Translations under genes and position numbers: made by a program
Assembly: GCA_937864035.1 (NCBI GenBank)
Contig: CALMIO010000001.1
Location: 37,847 to 101,846, forward strand
Length of the DNA stretch: 64,000 nucleotides
From: an uncultured Pseudomonadota bacterium
Lineage (GTDB): Bacteria > Bdellovibrionota_C > UBA2361 > CALMIO01
Reading direction: 5' to 3'
The notes under the pieces: generated by a model
Databases searched by the model: none
What the model saw: the letters and a program-made list of their open reading frames with translations, nothing else
Told to the model about the DNA's origin: nothing
Shown here: one piece after another, positions 27,801 through 35,615 of the stretch
How the letters are laid out: the number at the start of each line of letters is the position of its first letter
Position numbering within the stretch: position 1 is the stretch's first letter

Positions 27801-27953
27801 TACGGTGTCGCTGAGGCATTAATCGCAGATAACAATCAAGAGGACGAGGATCTGCTAGATGCTAATCTCAAAATGGATGATGATTCCCGTTTAGCCCTCT
27901 TTTATCAGTTAATGATGGAACGCTCCGGCGCCTCTAGCTCTTCTCGTGGGTAA
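21897..27953 (+). CDS. Giant multi-region protein of unknown function
   Basis: 2018 residues. Layout by eye: an N-terminal helical region (1-850) with charged segments; a repeated pattern in 430-640 (IKGIYKAKFNQSIEQL, AEISAAFKERYNLSLEEV, each followed by a hydrophobic helix) that recalls annexin-like helical repeats but without the calcium GxGT loop; two hydrophobic stretches at about 897-935 (AATAIITVCSGGIGGVLLGAG); a Lys/Glu-rich then Pro/Asn/Gln-rich linker (1180-1350); a Gly- and Thr-rich part (1371-1415); and a long helical C-terminus (1430-2018) with coiled-coil character. No signal peptide. Looks like a structural or surface-scaffold protein; function unknown. Confidence 0.85.
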   Translation: MAVKIALDQGTRSKETSPNVSNNQVIEAPRALKLDLPDPYAGSTSVSQLKKLDLTPAGCFQAVVRSLTSPNSSPAAAVKQTQELQEFMREFCQLFKGKKSKQEELEEFLRSHNVSADVIQFLKDFNPDLPPDPHQLDKTYKQLLAIVRDGPNRDPDRDLALLIQLAKDDGLLKIKMGSMGYDGVKLTDEERKKVDFINQQISVAFSDLKLRFQGVLEKDPNPPKETLDKIFQEWQAEMSRSFIAETNLVLGKKIADAIVQELIQKAEGGRVDLIKQVQEELKLKSEKRLTEQKERKNLELSRDKLREEDVVNEAYRYITESHQLAYLSQYGVQINNHDLAKKAQQARFDLEEKRGEFLKRPEVQTVIKDLEKNSQDPDVKNLLRLYQNPRLEKDWGSKPTRSSEQLEVMAASLAGLSQGSNKDLPDALYDLKLHPLEIEAIKGIYKAKFNQSIEQLCANNPEALKRFQMLERGDRVGYLALRIAEEKDVLTVTALLKEESPEIIAEIEKKLSKKITEVCGAPEKSDVSAWIEAFRAGNFAVTDAIELKALSNLDNLPDNQKALRAGVLLERLMHSAKDGSLAEISAAFKERYNLSLEEVALATVKNGKFSPNASSELIKALFLGDPKKILIAEGMFHLGVLDGAEPNALALASWKAKASPKEVEELLKRAEEFVAKNPAPNDKIDGMTPLQARLAKNSRGNDALHAKFCLRILKEDVALERIVGYCKLRETKLKTREDIEQIVKKADENQKPLIEMCISSSVGEIKRLKKSMFFPFGEDSSYFITDPYTRADFYRAQHKYHRSWGVYNSYNKQKEYITQDLAKAEKAFDAALSALVDGKEDAFSQNMEVAQRQYQLVLHRTGELSKASKILLGDLNDNEKQFAENVKSIAETQELILKGAATAIITVCSGGIGGVLLGAGVTNGGDLALAYYDGSLTGERAWDIAKNTALDVGIGVGTLGLSKAFNALRAARGSAKYGKQGVRNADLKVWTETAQKAPNRAMTTLAKDVTTGEVIAQRAQQLANKLTKRAGELTTEVLEKEKAKAFGELRKLFPNVPKDALNEMWEAGLENVLKPGKFANKLYTPATQAWATKVAQVQVGGKLIVLEAGNAVSQLVMNNPLLHDVAKGMGFFVKRVFKDRALGGGSNWFKLAEKLSRKPKEDPQNPSPNDPSLTKSESLTNQTKVTEEKRETDPNQQSTKAKEEKKVELNTAQLAQVGTAALGIGTQIFSTILEKIKQPDEAGGGAAPTKPPAGPNPETPPNGQSGATTIPRGGTASNSQPTGAIPRDPTSSPKPALNQQQPNNPAPDFVPGSHSPKFAHNQQHDQRPKSRTPSFTQSESTIYEPKITGFDEYTTSFKRRSNTLGADIIFKNGFGGGGADGPGIFSGGNGAQGGFGGSVAGGAPTTTTSTTTTAKTSGDKPFAPSTAKDQPKVEEEFTVYKKPQPKEQRQELWYSTAVFLKEGTAFDMKNDSLMGVLMEGRNRLQAAVVMIEGWAQKNQLLLEEKNLLAESQQIVSQLRIAAQEIMSVNVLSLANARSITLTASEKLHEMATTLNLQSQDRVAFNITSQGLLEIVQKLSLSTFDQIELFHDKLNELIEANPELVQLAKFKENIAEELQEVISNLALISSAPEAETEEAETLLLSTRTETAARLSLISAELAASLDEAKNYSTHLEMEVLRLIAMLNDFSLAIRPGLPERAYLLLRAARDTKTVSEYNSLRTRYLSMLAEVYTLSRKGEKFDSPQEIIARISAAAPINENLNGNMVEIAPLTNGEIKFTQPLVEDNRLHLAAVKDLFSNFSKDAVKIRVDLAELRGQIEPKRAEPLFEIERRIKNACSYVALATNADSKYFTSAKQEVNEAANLLTNWSVQNKLNADQARRSQETSGNLEKILETLQTEEKIVQSLFADFDGDSRRSKENYQKKTRQKKRIEKDIAEYLRRQREEMIRFIAKMDRLKNKKAISLKNGKNYGVAEALIADNNQEDEDLLDANLKMDDDSRLALFYQLMMERSGASSSSRG

Positions 27954-28048
27954 AACAACTTATTCTTAAAGTTGGCGTTTGCGTCTATACTCATTCGGTA
28001 ATATTTTGTACTCTCTAAAATTTAACAAGAGGGCGATTGGGTAAATAT

Positions 28049-29158
28049 ATGAGCGAAGATAAGCTCGCTATTATTGGCGGTGGCATAGCCGGAGTAGGGC
28101 TAGCTTTGATAGCCGCTGAAAAAGGATTTCAAGTAACTTTGATAGAAAAAAACAAGCTTTTTAGCGGGGCTTCTTCCAATAGCTTGCGAATAATTCATGG
28201 AGGACTTCGTTATTTAAAAAATTTCAATCTGCCAAGAGCGATAATTTCAGCTAGGGCGAAAAAAGAGCTCTTCGAAAGATTTGGCGACTACATTAAACCG
28301 CTTTCTTGTTATATGCCGATTCAAGATCGTTTTTCAATGACAGGTGTTTTCGCCTGTCGTTTAGGAGCTTTTGGTTATCGGCTGATAGAGCGTGCCGTCG
28401 GGAATAAACGTGCTACTCCCCAAGTTTTTGACAATGTGCCGGAGATTTGTGGACTTTTCCCAGAACTACCTTTTGTACCCAAAGGTTTTTTATTCTGGCA
28501 AGATGGCGTTATCAATGATCTTCAGGCTTTTCACGATGCTTTGCGCAAAATTCTGATCGGTTATGGCGTATCGATAATCGAAGATCATAAAGCGCTTTCG
28601 ATCGAAAGTAACGAAACTGCTCCGATCAAGATTATCATTTCCGATGAAAAGCAAACGTATAGCGAAATCATCTCTGACTTCTTGATTGACACAACTATTT
28701 CGAAAAATTTACTTTTAAACGGCGAGAGTTCAAGCGATTTTAATTTGGCGCGGGCTTTTAATTTTATCTTTCGTTGCCGTTACTGCTTTGGCGGGGCGTT
28801 GGCGATCGCTTCGCCTTCCGGCAGGCAGTTTTTCTTCGTGCCGCGTGGCAATTTGCTTGCAATCGGTACCGGTTATCTTCCTTATAAAGGAGAATTGACG
28901 TTGAGCAAGTCGGAAAAAGAAATTTTTTTTAAAGAAATTAACGAGAGCTTGCCAGCTTTGAAGCTTGATTTTGACGATCTAGTTTCAATTGATCTCGGTA
29001 TTCTGCCGGTAAGGAAAATTACCGAAAGAGGAGAGGTGTCTTTTCTGGAAGCGCCAATTATAAAGAGCCAACAGGATAGAATTTTTCATCTGATGACCCC
29101 TAAATACACGACTTTTTTGGAGGTTGCTCGGTTGCTTATTGGCAGATTGCCAACCTAA
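28049..29158 (+). CDS. FAD-dependent oxidoreductase, DAO / glycerol-3-phosphate dehydrogenase-like
   Basis: Residues 5-35 hold the FAD motif LAIIGGGIAGVGLALIAAE and the motif SGASSNSLRIIHGGLRYL, which closely resembles GlpD/GlpA. FVPRGNLLAIGTGYLPY is the mid-protein DAO signature. At 369 residues it lacks the C-terminal domain of GlpD (usually about 500) and the last FAD-binding segment is atypical (LMTPKYTTFLEVARLL). Substrate is therefore uncertain. A TTG at 28037 precedes ATG 28049; the latter is preferred. A weak promoter TTGCGT-17-TATTTT lies just upstream. Confidence 0.75.
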   Translation: MSEDKLAIIGGGIAGVGLALIAAEKGFQVTLIEKNKLFSGASSNSLRIIHGGLRYLKNFNLPRAIISARAKKELFERFGDYIKPLSCYMPIQDRFSMTGVFACRLGAFGYRLIERAVGNKRATPQVFDNVPEICGLFPELPFVPKGFLFWQDGVINDLQAFHDALRKILIGYGVSIIEDHKALSIESNETAPIKIIISDEKQTYSEIISDFLIDTTISKNLLLNGESSSDFNLARAFNFIFRCRYCFGGALAIASPSGRQFFFVPRGNLLAIGTGYLPYKGELTLSKSEKEIFFKEINESLPALKLDFDDLVSIDLGILPVRKITERGEVSFLEAPIIKSQQDRIFHLMTPKYTTFLEVARLLIGRLPT

Positions 29159-29273
29159 ACGTCTGCGCTGAGGCGCTTTTGATTGTTAAAAATTCCCTCT
29201 AAATAGTTTATTAGCAAAACAGATTTTGCTATTCTAAAAACTTTATCTTTGCTGTTTAAACGCTTTAAATTAT

Positions 29274-30851
29274 ATGTCAACTGATCGATTGGGACCAAAT
29301 AATCGTAGAAGGGAAAATGATCTTCAAGAAGTCCAACATGGATTAGACATTCCTAGTTTGCCTTTGCCGCCAGCGCCCAACTTTACCGTTGAACTTAGAG
29401 TCGTGGCGGAAGTTTTTAGGGATTTGCGATTTGTTAAGGCGTTAAATCACTGTGTTAAAAGAGCCAGTCAGCTGATTGATTCAAAACAACCTAAAGACAT
29501 CAAGCATTGTTTGCGTCTTTTGATTTTCGCCGGACACATAGAACTGCTTATTAATAACCGACTAACAAAGGAAACTAGCTCTTTGATCGTTGGTTCTTTG
29601 CAAAAAGCCGGTTATCTGAATAAAAGCGCCGATCAAATTGTTAAATTCAACTCCGCAAATGATGTTAAGAAAAAAGATTTGATGGTAGCACACGAGCTTC
29701 TCTGTTTGTTACTAATATCGCGGCTTCATTATCCTTTAATTAGCCGTGATGGTATGGGACAAGTTACCAAAATCGATCTCCAATTGCCGATGATTGATAA
29801 TCTTTTAAGCGGACTTAAAAAGTTCACAGAAAAAATCGCTGGTGATAAAGAGCGGCAAACTTGCCGCGTGCGAGAATCTTTTATTAAAGCTTTGTTGCTT
29901 GAACGCGGTGGTAAACCAATAGAATCAAAACAAACGATCTGTAGTATCAAAACTAGCTTAAAGCCAGAAGACACTCTTGTTATCGAAACGGATAATTTAT
30001 GGCGAGCGTATGCAATCAAGCATTTGATCGATTCTCTTTCTCAAGAAAGTAGATTGAATCAAATAATAGAAAGCGAGGTGCAAGGAAATGCCCAAAAAGC
30101 TTATAAGAGAGAAACAAAGAAACTTGAAAAATACAAAAAAGATCTTTTTCTTGAACACTATAAACCTCTTTTGCGAAGTTGTTTTAACGAAGTAGATGTA
30201 AAATTACAGAATTTTAGAGAGATATATCCATCATTTTTGATTTTTTCTTTAAGCTCTTTTTTAAAAAGAGAAGCGGATGTTCCAACTGATAGCACTATCT
30301 TTTTTTCCGCGAGAGTTGATCTTTTGCACAGATTGGGATCAGAGAGTATTGCTATTTTTCTCTCTCCTCTTGAAAGTAAGTGGAGTGAGTTTGATCAAAA
30401 AATTTTGAAAAATTTAAGTAATATTCGACAGACAAAGCTTCTTTTACAGGAGGCCGATCTTGACCCGCTTTCATATACTCTTTTGAACGCTCAATTTGCG
30501 AGCAGTTTTTATCTGCTGATGCGCTATGTCGCTTGCCGTTGGGACTGCTTACAAAACAGCTTGAAATCTAAAGATGCTAAATTTATTAAAGATCAAAGCG
30601 AAAATAGAATACATATTTTCGGACAAACAATTTTCGATTTAATTAGCAAGTTTATACTCCCGATGAAGCCATCACAGTTTGGTTTATCTTATAAACTTAT
30701 TCAGCCGCTCGGAATGATTTGTAATGACTCGTTCTTGAGAGATTTTAGAAAGAGAGATGAGGATTCTTTTTGTACATTTAAAGAGATTTTTAATATGCTC
30801 AAGAAGATTGCCTATGACGATCGCCGACATGTTTTAGCTGCCATTGTTTAG
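29274..30851 (+). CDS. Hypothetical helical protein
   Basis: 525 residues, no signal peptide, no membrane segment, few glycines, mostly amphipathic helices (LIFAGHIELLINNRL; SYTLLNAQFASSFYLLMRYVAC). No known motif. An extended -10 (TGC followed by TATTCT at 29230-29235) lies 39 bases upstream of ATG 29274, similar to the rpmG promoter at 52530. Function unknown. Confidence 0.65.
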   Translation: MSTDRLGPNNRRRENDLQEVQHGLDIPSLPLPPAPNFTVELRVVAEVFRDLRFVKALNHCVKRASQLIDSKQPKDIKHCLRLLIFAGHIELLINNRLTKETSSLIVGSLQKAGYLNKSADQIVKFNSANDVKKKDLMVAHELLCLLLISRLHYPLISRDGMGQVTKIDLQLPMIDNLLSGLKKFTEKIAGDKERQTCRVRESFIKALLLERGGKPIESKQTICSIKTSLKPEDTLVIETDNLWRAYAIKHLIDSLSQESRLNQIIESEVQGNAQKAYKRETKKLEKYKKDLFLEHYKPLLRSCFNEVDVKLQNFREIYPSFLIFSLSSFLKREADVPTDSTIFFSARVDLLHRLGSESIAIFLSPLESKWSEFDQKILKNLSNIRQTKLLLQEADLDPLSYTLLNAQFASSFYLLMRYVACRWDCLQNSLKSKDAKFIKDQSENRIHIFGQTIFDLISKFILPMKPSQFGLSYKLIQPLGMICNDSFLRDFRKRDEDSFCTFKEIFNMLKKIAYDDRRHVLAAIV

Positions 30852-31042
30852 TATTACAGTGAAAAGCTTTTCAACTCTCGCCTTCCTCTTTTAAAAATTA
30901 CACTTAGATATGCTTAAATAATTTTCAATTTTCATGCCAAATTGCTTATGCTAGCGTTTATCATCAAATAATATGGCTTTTGAGAAACTTTTTTCTCAAA
31001 TAAAATCATGATTGCTAAATAAAGCCATAAATTTGATAGGAT

Positions 31043-31375
31043 ATGCGACTAACTTGTTTCTTCATATTATTTTTCTTTTTAATCGCAGCATGCTCTCCTA
31101 GAGGAACTTCAAGATATCCCCAGAACAGAATTGATCCTCAAATTGCTTCTGACTCTAATAGGTCGATCGATTTATCACGACTGCCAGCAATTGGCGATTT
31201 TGGCGAAAACGTGCTTTCACAACTTGGAGATCCTGATCTGATTATACTCGATAGTGGAGAGCGAGAAACTTGGGTTTATAACAAGCTTTTGCTTAAAGAC
31301 GGCAACCCTAATAACAGCGGTCAGTTAAAAATTCAATTTAACCAAGAAGGTAGTGTTATAAAAACTTCTTATTAG
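31043..31375 (+). CDS. Small lipoprotein with a BamE/SmpA-like core
   Basis: 110 residues. The N-terminal hydrophobic segment ends in the lipobox LIAAC (Cys17), predicting an outer- or inner-membrane lipoprotein. The mature part has the pattern FGENVLSQLGDPDLI...ERETWVYNKLL, which resembles the SmpA/BamE fold (xxxVxxxLGxPxxx...xxWxYxx). Assignment to the Bam complex is not justified because short lipoproteins with this fold are widespread. Confidence 0.65.
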   Translation: MRLTCFFILFFFLIAACSPRGTSRYPQNRIDPQIASDSNRSIDLSRLPAIGDFGENVLSQLGDPDLIILDSGERETWVYNKLLLKDGNPNNSGQLKIQFNQEGSVIKTSY

Positions 31376-31395
31376 TTATAAAAATCTCTTTGCGC

Positions 31396-31425
31396 TTGAA
31401 TTACTTGGATATCTTTCGGTATAAT
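31396..31425 (+). promoter_or_regulatory. Candidate promoter of the Cys-rich lipoprotein
   Basis: TTGAAT (31396-31401) and a consensus TATAAT (31420-31425) are spaced by 18 bases and lie 32 bases upstream of ATG 31458. Confidence 0.45.
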
Positions 31426-31457
31426 TAACTTTAACTCTATTTTTTCATATTTCTAAT

Positions 31458-31820
31458 ATGCAGGTTGTTAACAAATTTTTCTTTTTTTATCTTGTGTTTT
31501 TTCTGCTTGTTGGAGTTTTTGCTTGCGCTCAAAGCGGTACTAATTCTTCGTCTAACCATTTAACCAAACATATCACCAATTACGAGGAGTGCGTTGCCGC
31601 TGGATTCCCAATACTTAAAACGCATCCTCCGCGCTGTGTTGATTCTGATCAAACGGTTTACATTAAGCAGAACAAAGACAGCGATCTTTTTGCTAGTGGT
31701 GGCGGCGCGGCTTGCTCTAATCTTTGTGGGGATGGCAAGTGTCAAGAGGTTGTTTGCATGGCAGTTGGTTGTCCATGTGCTGAAACTAGAGATAGTTGCC
31801 CGCAAGATTGCTTAAGATAA
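31458..31820 (+). CDS. Cys-rich lipoprotein
   Basis: 120 residues. Signal peptide with lipobox VFAC (Cys23). A first module ITNYEECVAAGFPILKTHPP followed by RCV matches a small recurrent exported domain (YxxCxxxGxPVxxxxPxxC). The C-terminal 35 residues contain eight cysteines (CSNLCGDGKC, CMAVGCPCAETRDSCPQDC), likely forming disulfides outside the cytoplasm. Function unknown; probably a small envelope protein. Confidence 0.7.
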   Translation: MQVVNKFFFFYLVFFLLVGVFACAQSGTNSSSNHLTKHITNYEECVAAGFPILKTHPPRCVDSDQTVYIKQNKDSDLFASGGGAACSNLCGDGKCQEVVCMAVGCPCAETRDSCPQDCLR

Positions 31821-31967
31821 GTTGGTAGTAGAGAAAGTAAAACTCAACTAAAGGGAATAAATAATTTAAGTTACTTTGCAGTTCGCTTTTTAAATCAAGC
31901 CGCTCAGTTATATTTTTCTGGTCGATTTTTATCTCTGCGATATAATTAAGGCGAAACTAACAAGCTG

Positions 31968-33011
31968 ATGAAGCCTAGAATATTTAGACACTTTTCCGCC
32001 ATAAGAGCCCTCCTTGGAATCGCCTCTTTTTGTTTGATTATTGGCGGACTTAAGGTAGCAAAAGTCATTTTAATTCCTTTTTTGTTGGCGGCTTTGATCA
32101 GTCTTGCCTGTTCTTATCCTCTGATCTGGCTTTTGCGAAAAGGTGTTCCAAAATTGATAGCCATACCGCTAGTGATGATCCTGCTGGTAGTTGTTTTTTC
32201 GGGGATGGCTTTGTTATTAACCCGTTCGCTTAACGAATTTACCCACGCGATGCCTAATTTTCGTCAGCGATTTATCGGAGTCATTGATAAAGTAGGCGAA
32301 TTTGCTAGCCAGTTTGGGATTGATCCTTCAAAAATAGATCTTTTTCAGCCTTTAAAATCTGGCGCCATAATAGAGATGTTTGGCCATTTGTTGAGTGGTT
32401 TAGTTGGTGCTTTCTCTCTGATATTGTTAATTACCTTTCTCGTGATTTTTATGTTGTTTGAAGCAGTCGGTTTTAAAAGCAAACTTAAAAACGCCTTTGG
32501 TGGTGAAATTGACATAACAAACCTTGACGCGGTCGTCCTCGACTTACAAAGTTATCTGGGAATTAAAACTTTTACAAGCTTTCTCACTGGTGGCAGTATT
32601 TGGATTTTGCTCTATTTTTTCGCGATTGATTTTGCCGCTCTTTGGGGGCTGATCGCATTTTTTTTAAATTACATACCAGTCATTGGTTCGATAGTTGCTT
32701 CTTTGCCAGCGATTATGTTTGCTTTTGTGCAATACGGCCCGCAATCGGCGGTGATAATCGCAATTTGTTATATTGTTATCAATGTCTTGATTAGCAACAT
32801 GATAGAGCCGTTTTTGATGGGAAATCGCTTAGGACTTTCTCCGTTGGTTGTTTTTATGTCAATTGCTTTTTGGGGGTGGCTTTGGGGACCAGCTGGAATG
32901 TTAATGTCGGTGCCCTTAACAATGATTATCAAAATACTTCTTGAGCATAGCAAGGAGCTTCAATGGATAGCCGATTTAATGGGAGCTCCGCGTGACCCTG
33001 GTAGCAATTAA
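31968..33011 (+). CDS. AI-2E / PerM family permease
   Basis: 347 residues with about seven to eight hydrophobic helices and the family features: an N-terminal pair of helices (FCLIIGGLKVAKVILIPFL), a soluble part (about residues 85-130), then LLITFLVIFMLFEAVG, and the C-terminal block FLNYIPVIGSIVASLPA and IEPFLMGNRLGLSPLVVF, which are family hallmarks. Members have been linked to AI-2 export or Na+/H+ antiport; the substrate cannot be read here. TATAAT at about 31940 may be its -10. Confidence 0.9.
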   Translation: MKPRIFRHFSAIRALLGIASFCLIIGGLKVAKVILIPFLLAALISLACSYPLIWLLRKGVPKLIAIPLVMILLVVVFSGMALLLTRSLNEFTHAMPNFRQRFIGVIDKVGEFASQFGIDPSKIDLFQPLKSGAIIEMFGHLLSGLVGAFSLILLITFLVIFMLFEAVGFKSKLKNAFGGEIDITNLDAVVLDLQSYLGIKTFTSFLTGGSIWILLYFFAIDFAALWGLIAFFLNYIPVIGSIVASLPAIMFAFVQYGPQSAVIIAICYIVINVLISNMIEPFLMGNRLGLSPLVVFMSIAFWGWLWGPAGMLMSVPLTMIIKILLEHSKELQWIADLMGAPRDPGSN

Positions 33012-33017
33012 GGATTT

Positions 33018-33584
33018 TTACTGAAAATCGCTTAAAGCGGTGATTAAATTCTCGATATGCGCATTAAGCTCTATCCCTAGTTCGGCGGCGCCACTTTTCA
33101 TCTCTTCTCGTGAGCAACCTTTGGCAAAAGCCTTATCTTTCATCTTTTTAACGACCGATTCAGCTTTTAAATTCATGATCGATCGATCAGGGCGCACCAG
33201 CGAACAGGCAACTAGAAAACCTGAAAGCTCATCGACGGCGAAAAGTGCTTTAGCCATTAGCGAGTTTCGAGGAGTCCCTGTGTAGCTGGCATGCCCTAAA
33301 ATAGCCGTTATTATCTCCTCTTCGTAACCGAGTTTTTTTAGCAGAGCGCAACCCCAGAATGGATGGCCATCTGGAGGAAGTGGATCTGGGTGGCTTTCGT
33401 AATCAAAATCGTGGAGTAAGCCGACAATTCCCCATTTCAACTGTTCATCAGGTGATAAATTAAAATATCGTGCGTACCATAACATGCTTTTTTCAACTGC
33501 CAGCATGTGTTTGCGCAAGCTTTCACTGATGGTGTATTCATAAACAAGTGCCAGCGCCTTATCGCGATCTAACTGATTGCTCAT
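33018..33584 (-). CDS. HD-domain hydrolase
   Basis: 188 residues. HD motif residues are visible: HMLAVEKSMLWYARYF (first His), GLLHDFDYESHPD (HD), GHASYTG (His) and LFAVDELSGF (Asp). This is the single-domain HDIG-like hydrolase found in many bacteria; the substrate is probably a nucleotide or phosphoester. It sits four bases after the PPIase gene on the minus strand. Confidence 0.85.
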   Translation of the reverse strand: MSNQLDRDKALALVYEYTISESLRKHMLAVEKSMLWYARYFNLSPDEQLKWGIVGLLHDFDYESHPDPLPPDGHPFWGCALLKKLGYEEEIITAILGHASYTGTPRNSLMAKALFAVDELSGFLVACSLVRPDRSIMNLKAESVVKKMKDKAFAKGCSREEMKSGAAELGIELNAHIENLITALSDFQ

Positions 33585-33587
33585 TTA

Positions 33588-34610
33588 TTATTTAATTAAT
33601 ATTTTAATGTCGGCGGCGGCTCGCAGTTCCTCAACTTTTTTCTGTATAGCTTCGTTTTGTTTTAAAGAGCGGAGGGCGGCGATAACTCTTGGTTTAGCTT
33701 CGTTAAAATCAAATTCTTTAGCAGGTATTTTTTCCGAAAGCCTGATAATGTGGTAACCATATTCAGTGCGTACTGGATCGCTAATTTGATTAGGCTGTAG
33801 AGCGCGAACTCCAAGTTCGAATTCTGGCACTGTCGTGCCCGCGGCAACGACACCAAGATCTCCGCCACGCTCAGCGGAAGGGCAATCGGAGTGTTGCTTG
33901 GCGATCTCGGAAAAATTGGTTCCGTTTGGGTCTAACATCTCTTTGAGCTTTTTAGCTTTTTCAAGCGCGTTTTTTTCGTCGCTAGCTGAGGGCTTAGGGG
34001 ATTTAAATTTTACTAGAATATGTTTTAGCTTAAAACTTTCAGGTTGCACCAACTGTTTTTTATTGATCTCATAATACTTTTTGATATCATCTTCTGATAT
34101 ATCGAATTTTGGATTTATAGATGTTTGTAGGTAATATTGAATTTTAAGATCATTTAAAGTTTCTGTTTTAAATTTTTCAAAGCTTATCTCTGAATTTTGA
34201 AGCATCTGTCTAACTCGTTGTTCGCCGCCGCTTTGTTCGATAATTTTGGCAAAATCGTTATTCAGCTTTTCAGTGCTCCCTGAAAAATTTTTTGATGCCA
34301 CTTCAATCAGCAGTGCTCTCCCGATAAGTTTATTAAGACTTGATAGTTTTAGACGGCTTAATACCTCTGGTTTTTGATCCTCCATTGTCAAATACATAGC
34401 GTACTCTGGACGCTGTTTAAGTTCATTTTCAACTTCAGTTAAGGTAATTTTGGCTCCGTTAACCGTAGCGGCGATCTGCTCAGTTGTTGCCGAAGTTTTT
34501 TCAATGGAACCTTTTTTTTGTGTTGAAGTATTTTCTGTTAGAGATAGGGTCGGAAAGCCGCAGGAGAGGATTAATATCGCGAGTAGCAATGAGTGTAGCT
34601 GAATTTTCAT
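33588..34610 (-). CDS. Exported peptidyl-prolyl isomerase, parvulin/SurA-like
   Basis: 340 residues. A signal peptide (LLLAILILSCG; a lipid attachment at this Cys is possible, though the lipobox is not canonical). Residues 45-170 form a SurA-N-like helical chaperone part beginning with AATVNGAKITLTEVENEL. Residues 195-310 are the rotamase domain: FKLKHILVKFKSP, FSEIAKQHSDCPSAERGGDLG, EFELGVRALQPNQISDPVRT and YGYHIIRL. Folds proteins in the periplasm or at the membrane. A family-typical length of about 300-430. Confidence 0.9.
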   Translation of the reverse strand: MKIQLHSLLLAILILSCGFPTLSLTENTSTQKKGSIEKTSATTEQIAATVNGAKITLTEVENELKQRPEYAMYLTMEDQKPEVLSRLKLSSLNKLIGRALLIEVASKNFSGSTEKLNNDFAKIIEQSGGEQRVRQMLQNSEISFEKFKTETLNDLKIQYYLQTSINPKFDISEDDIKKYYEINKKQLVQPESFKLKHILVKFKSPKPSASDEKNALEKAKKLKEMLDPNGTNFSEIAKQHSDCPSAERGGDLGVVAAGTTVPEFELGVRALQPNQISDPVRTEYGYHIIRLSEKIPAKEFDFNEAKPRVIAALRSLKQNEAIQKKVEELRAAADIKILIK

Positions 34611-34781
34611 AGTTTTTAATATAATATATTTAGAATTTCTATCAGATTATTATTACCTCGATAGGATATAAATAGAAAGGCTCGAATATTTCTATTTTTA
34701 AGAGAGTCTATGGTGGCTCGTTTGAGGATAGAATAAACTTTGTTTTAAATTTGATCTATCTCTATATATTTATTTTATTTG

Positions 34782-35615
34782 ATGTCTAATCGATTCGTGA
34801 AGGGTTGTTTGTTCTTAATTTTGATAACGCTGGTTGTTATTTCTAGCTTATTGATGATTGGAAGGAGATATCACACTTTTCCGGTTCTTGATGAGGGCAC
34901 TTATATTGGAGAAATTACTCAAATTTTTGATGGCGAAAGAGGGGTTTTGCCATTTGTGCTGACATATAAAGGTATTTCTGGTTTTGAGCCTGAGAAATTA
35001 TTTTTAATTGCTTTACCGACACTTACTGCTGTCCCGTTTTTAGCCGAAAAAACTTCAATCAAAAGTTTGCAAATTTTTGGCGAGCGATTTTCGGTTGCGC
35101 GTTTTGATTCTGAGTTTGGCACTTTTGTGATGAGTGGCATAGCTAGCGGTTCTAACAGTTATCGTGGCAAAGTTACTCTAACGGTCGGAGAGAATGTTCG
35201 CCACGGCAATTGGTCGATGATTAAAAGCCAAGGACTGAGCAGGCATTATTCGGCGGCGGAGCTGGAGGTGATCGGTTTATGGCTTGATAAGCGAGCCGAG
35301 CTGGCGAAAATCGAGATTGAAGAAGCAAAATTTTATGATGAGCTTGTGCGAACAGAGGGAGAAATTAAGCGTTTAAGTTACTATGTGGATGAGCGGGAGA
35401 TGTTAAGAGCTAATTCTAAAAATAAATTCAAAGAAACTTTGGCAGAGTTAAAAAAAGTTAGAGAAGATTCAGGCAAGGCGCGAGAGGAGCTGAAAGATCT
35501 TTACTCGCGCATGTCTTTAACACAAAAGTTATCCAGTTTCGGCCGTTTAGCCGCTCTTTCGCGTGAATTGTTAAACAGACAATACGATCTTATTTTATTA
35601 GGGCAAATTGAGTAA
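34782..35615 (+). CDS. Membrane-anchored coiled-coil protein, DUF6754/MutL cluster
   Basis: 277 residues from ATG 34782 (TTG 34779 also fits). One N-terminal transmembrane helix (LFLILITLVVISSLLMIG), a beta-rich extracytoplasmic part (45-150: DEGTYIGEITQIF, SIKSLQIFGERFSVAR), then a charged coiled coil (about 165-255: IEEAKFYDELVRTEGEIKRL). No family recognised. Its stop overlaps the following gene, placing it at the head of the long membrane cluster that ends at 43343. Confidence 0.7.
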   Translation: MSNRFVKGCLFLILITLVVISSLLMIGRRYHTFPVLDEGTYIGEITQIFDGERGVLPFVLTYKGISGFEPEKLFLIALPTLTAVPFLAEKTSIKSLQIFGERFSVARFDSEFGTFVMSGIASGSNSYRGKVTLTVGENVRHGNWSMIKSQGLSRHYSAAELEVIGLWLDKRAELAKIEIEEAKFYDELVRTEGEIKRLSYYVDEREMLRANSKNKFKETLAELKKVREDSGKAREELKDLYSRMSLTQKLSSFGRLAALSRELLNRQYDLILLGQIE

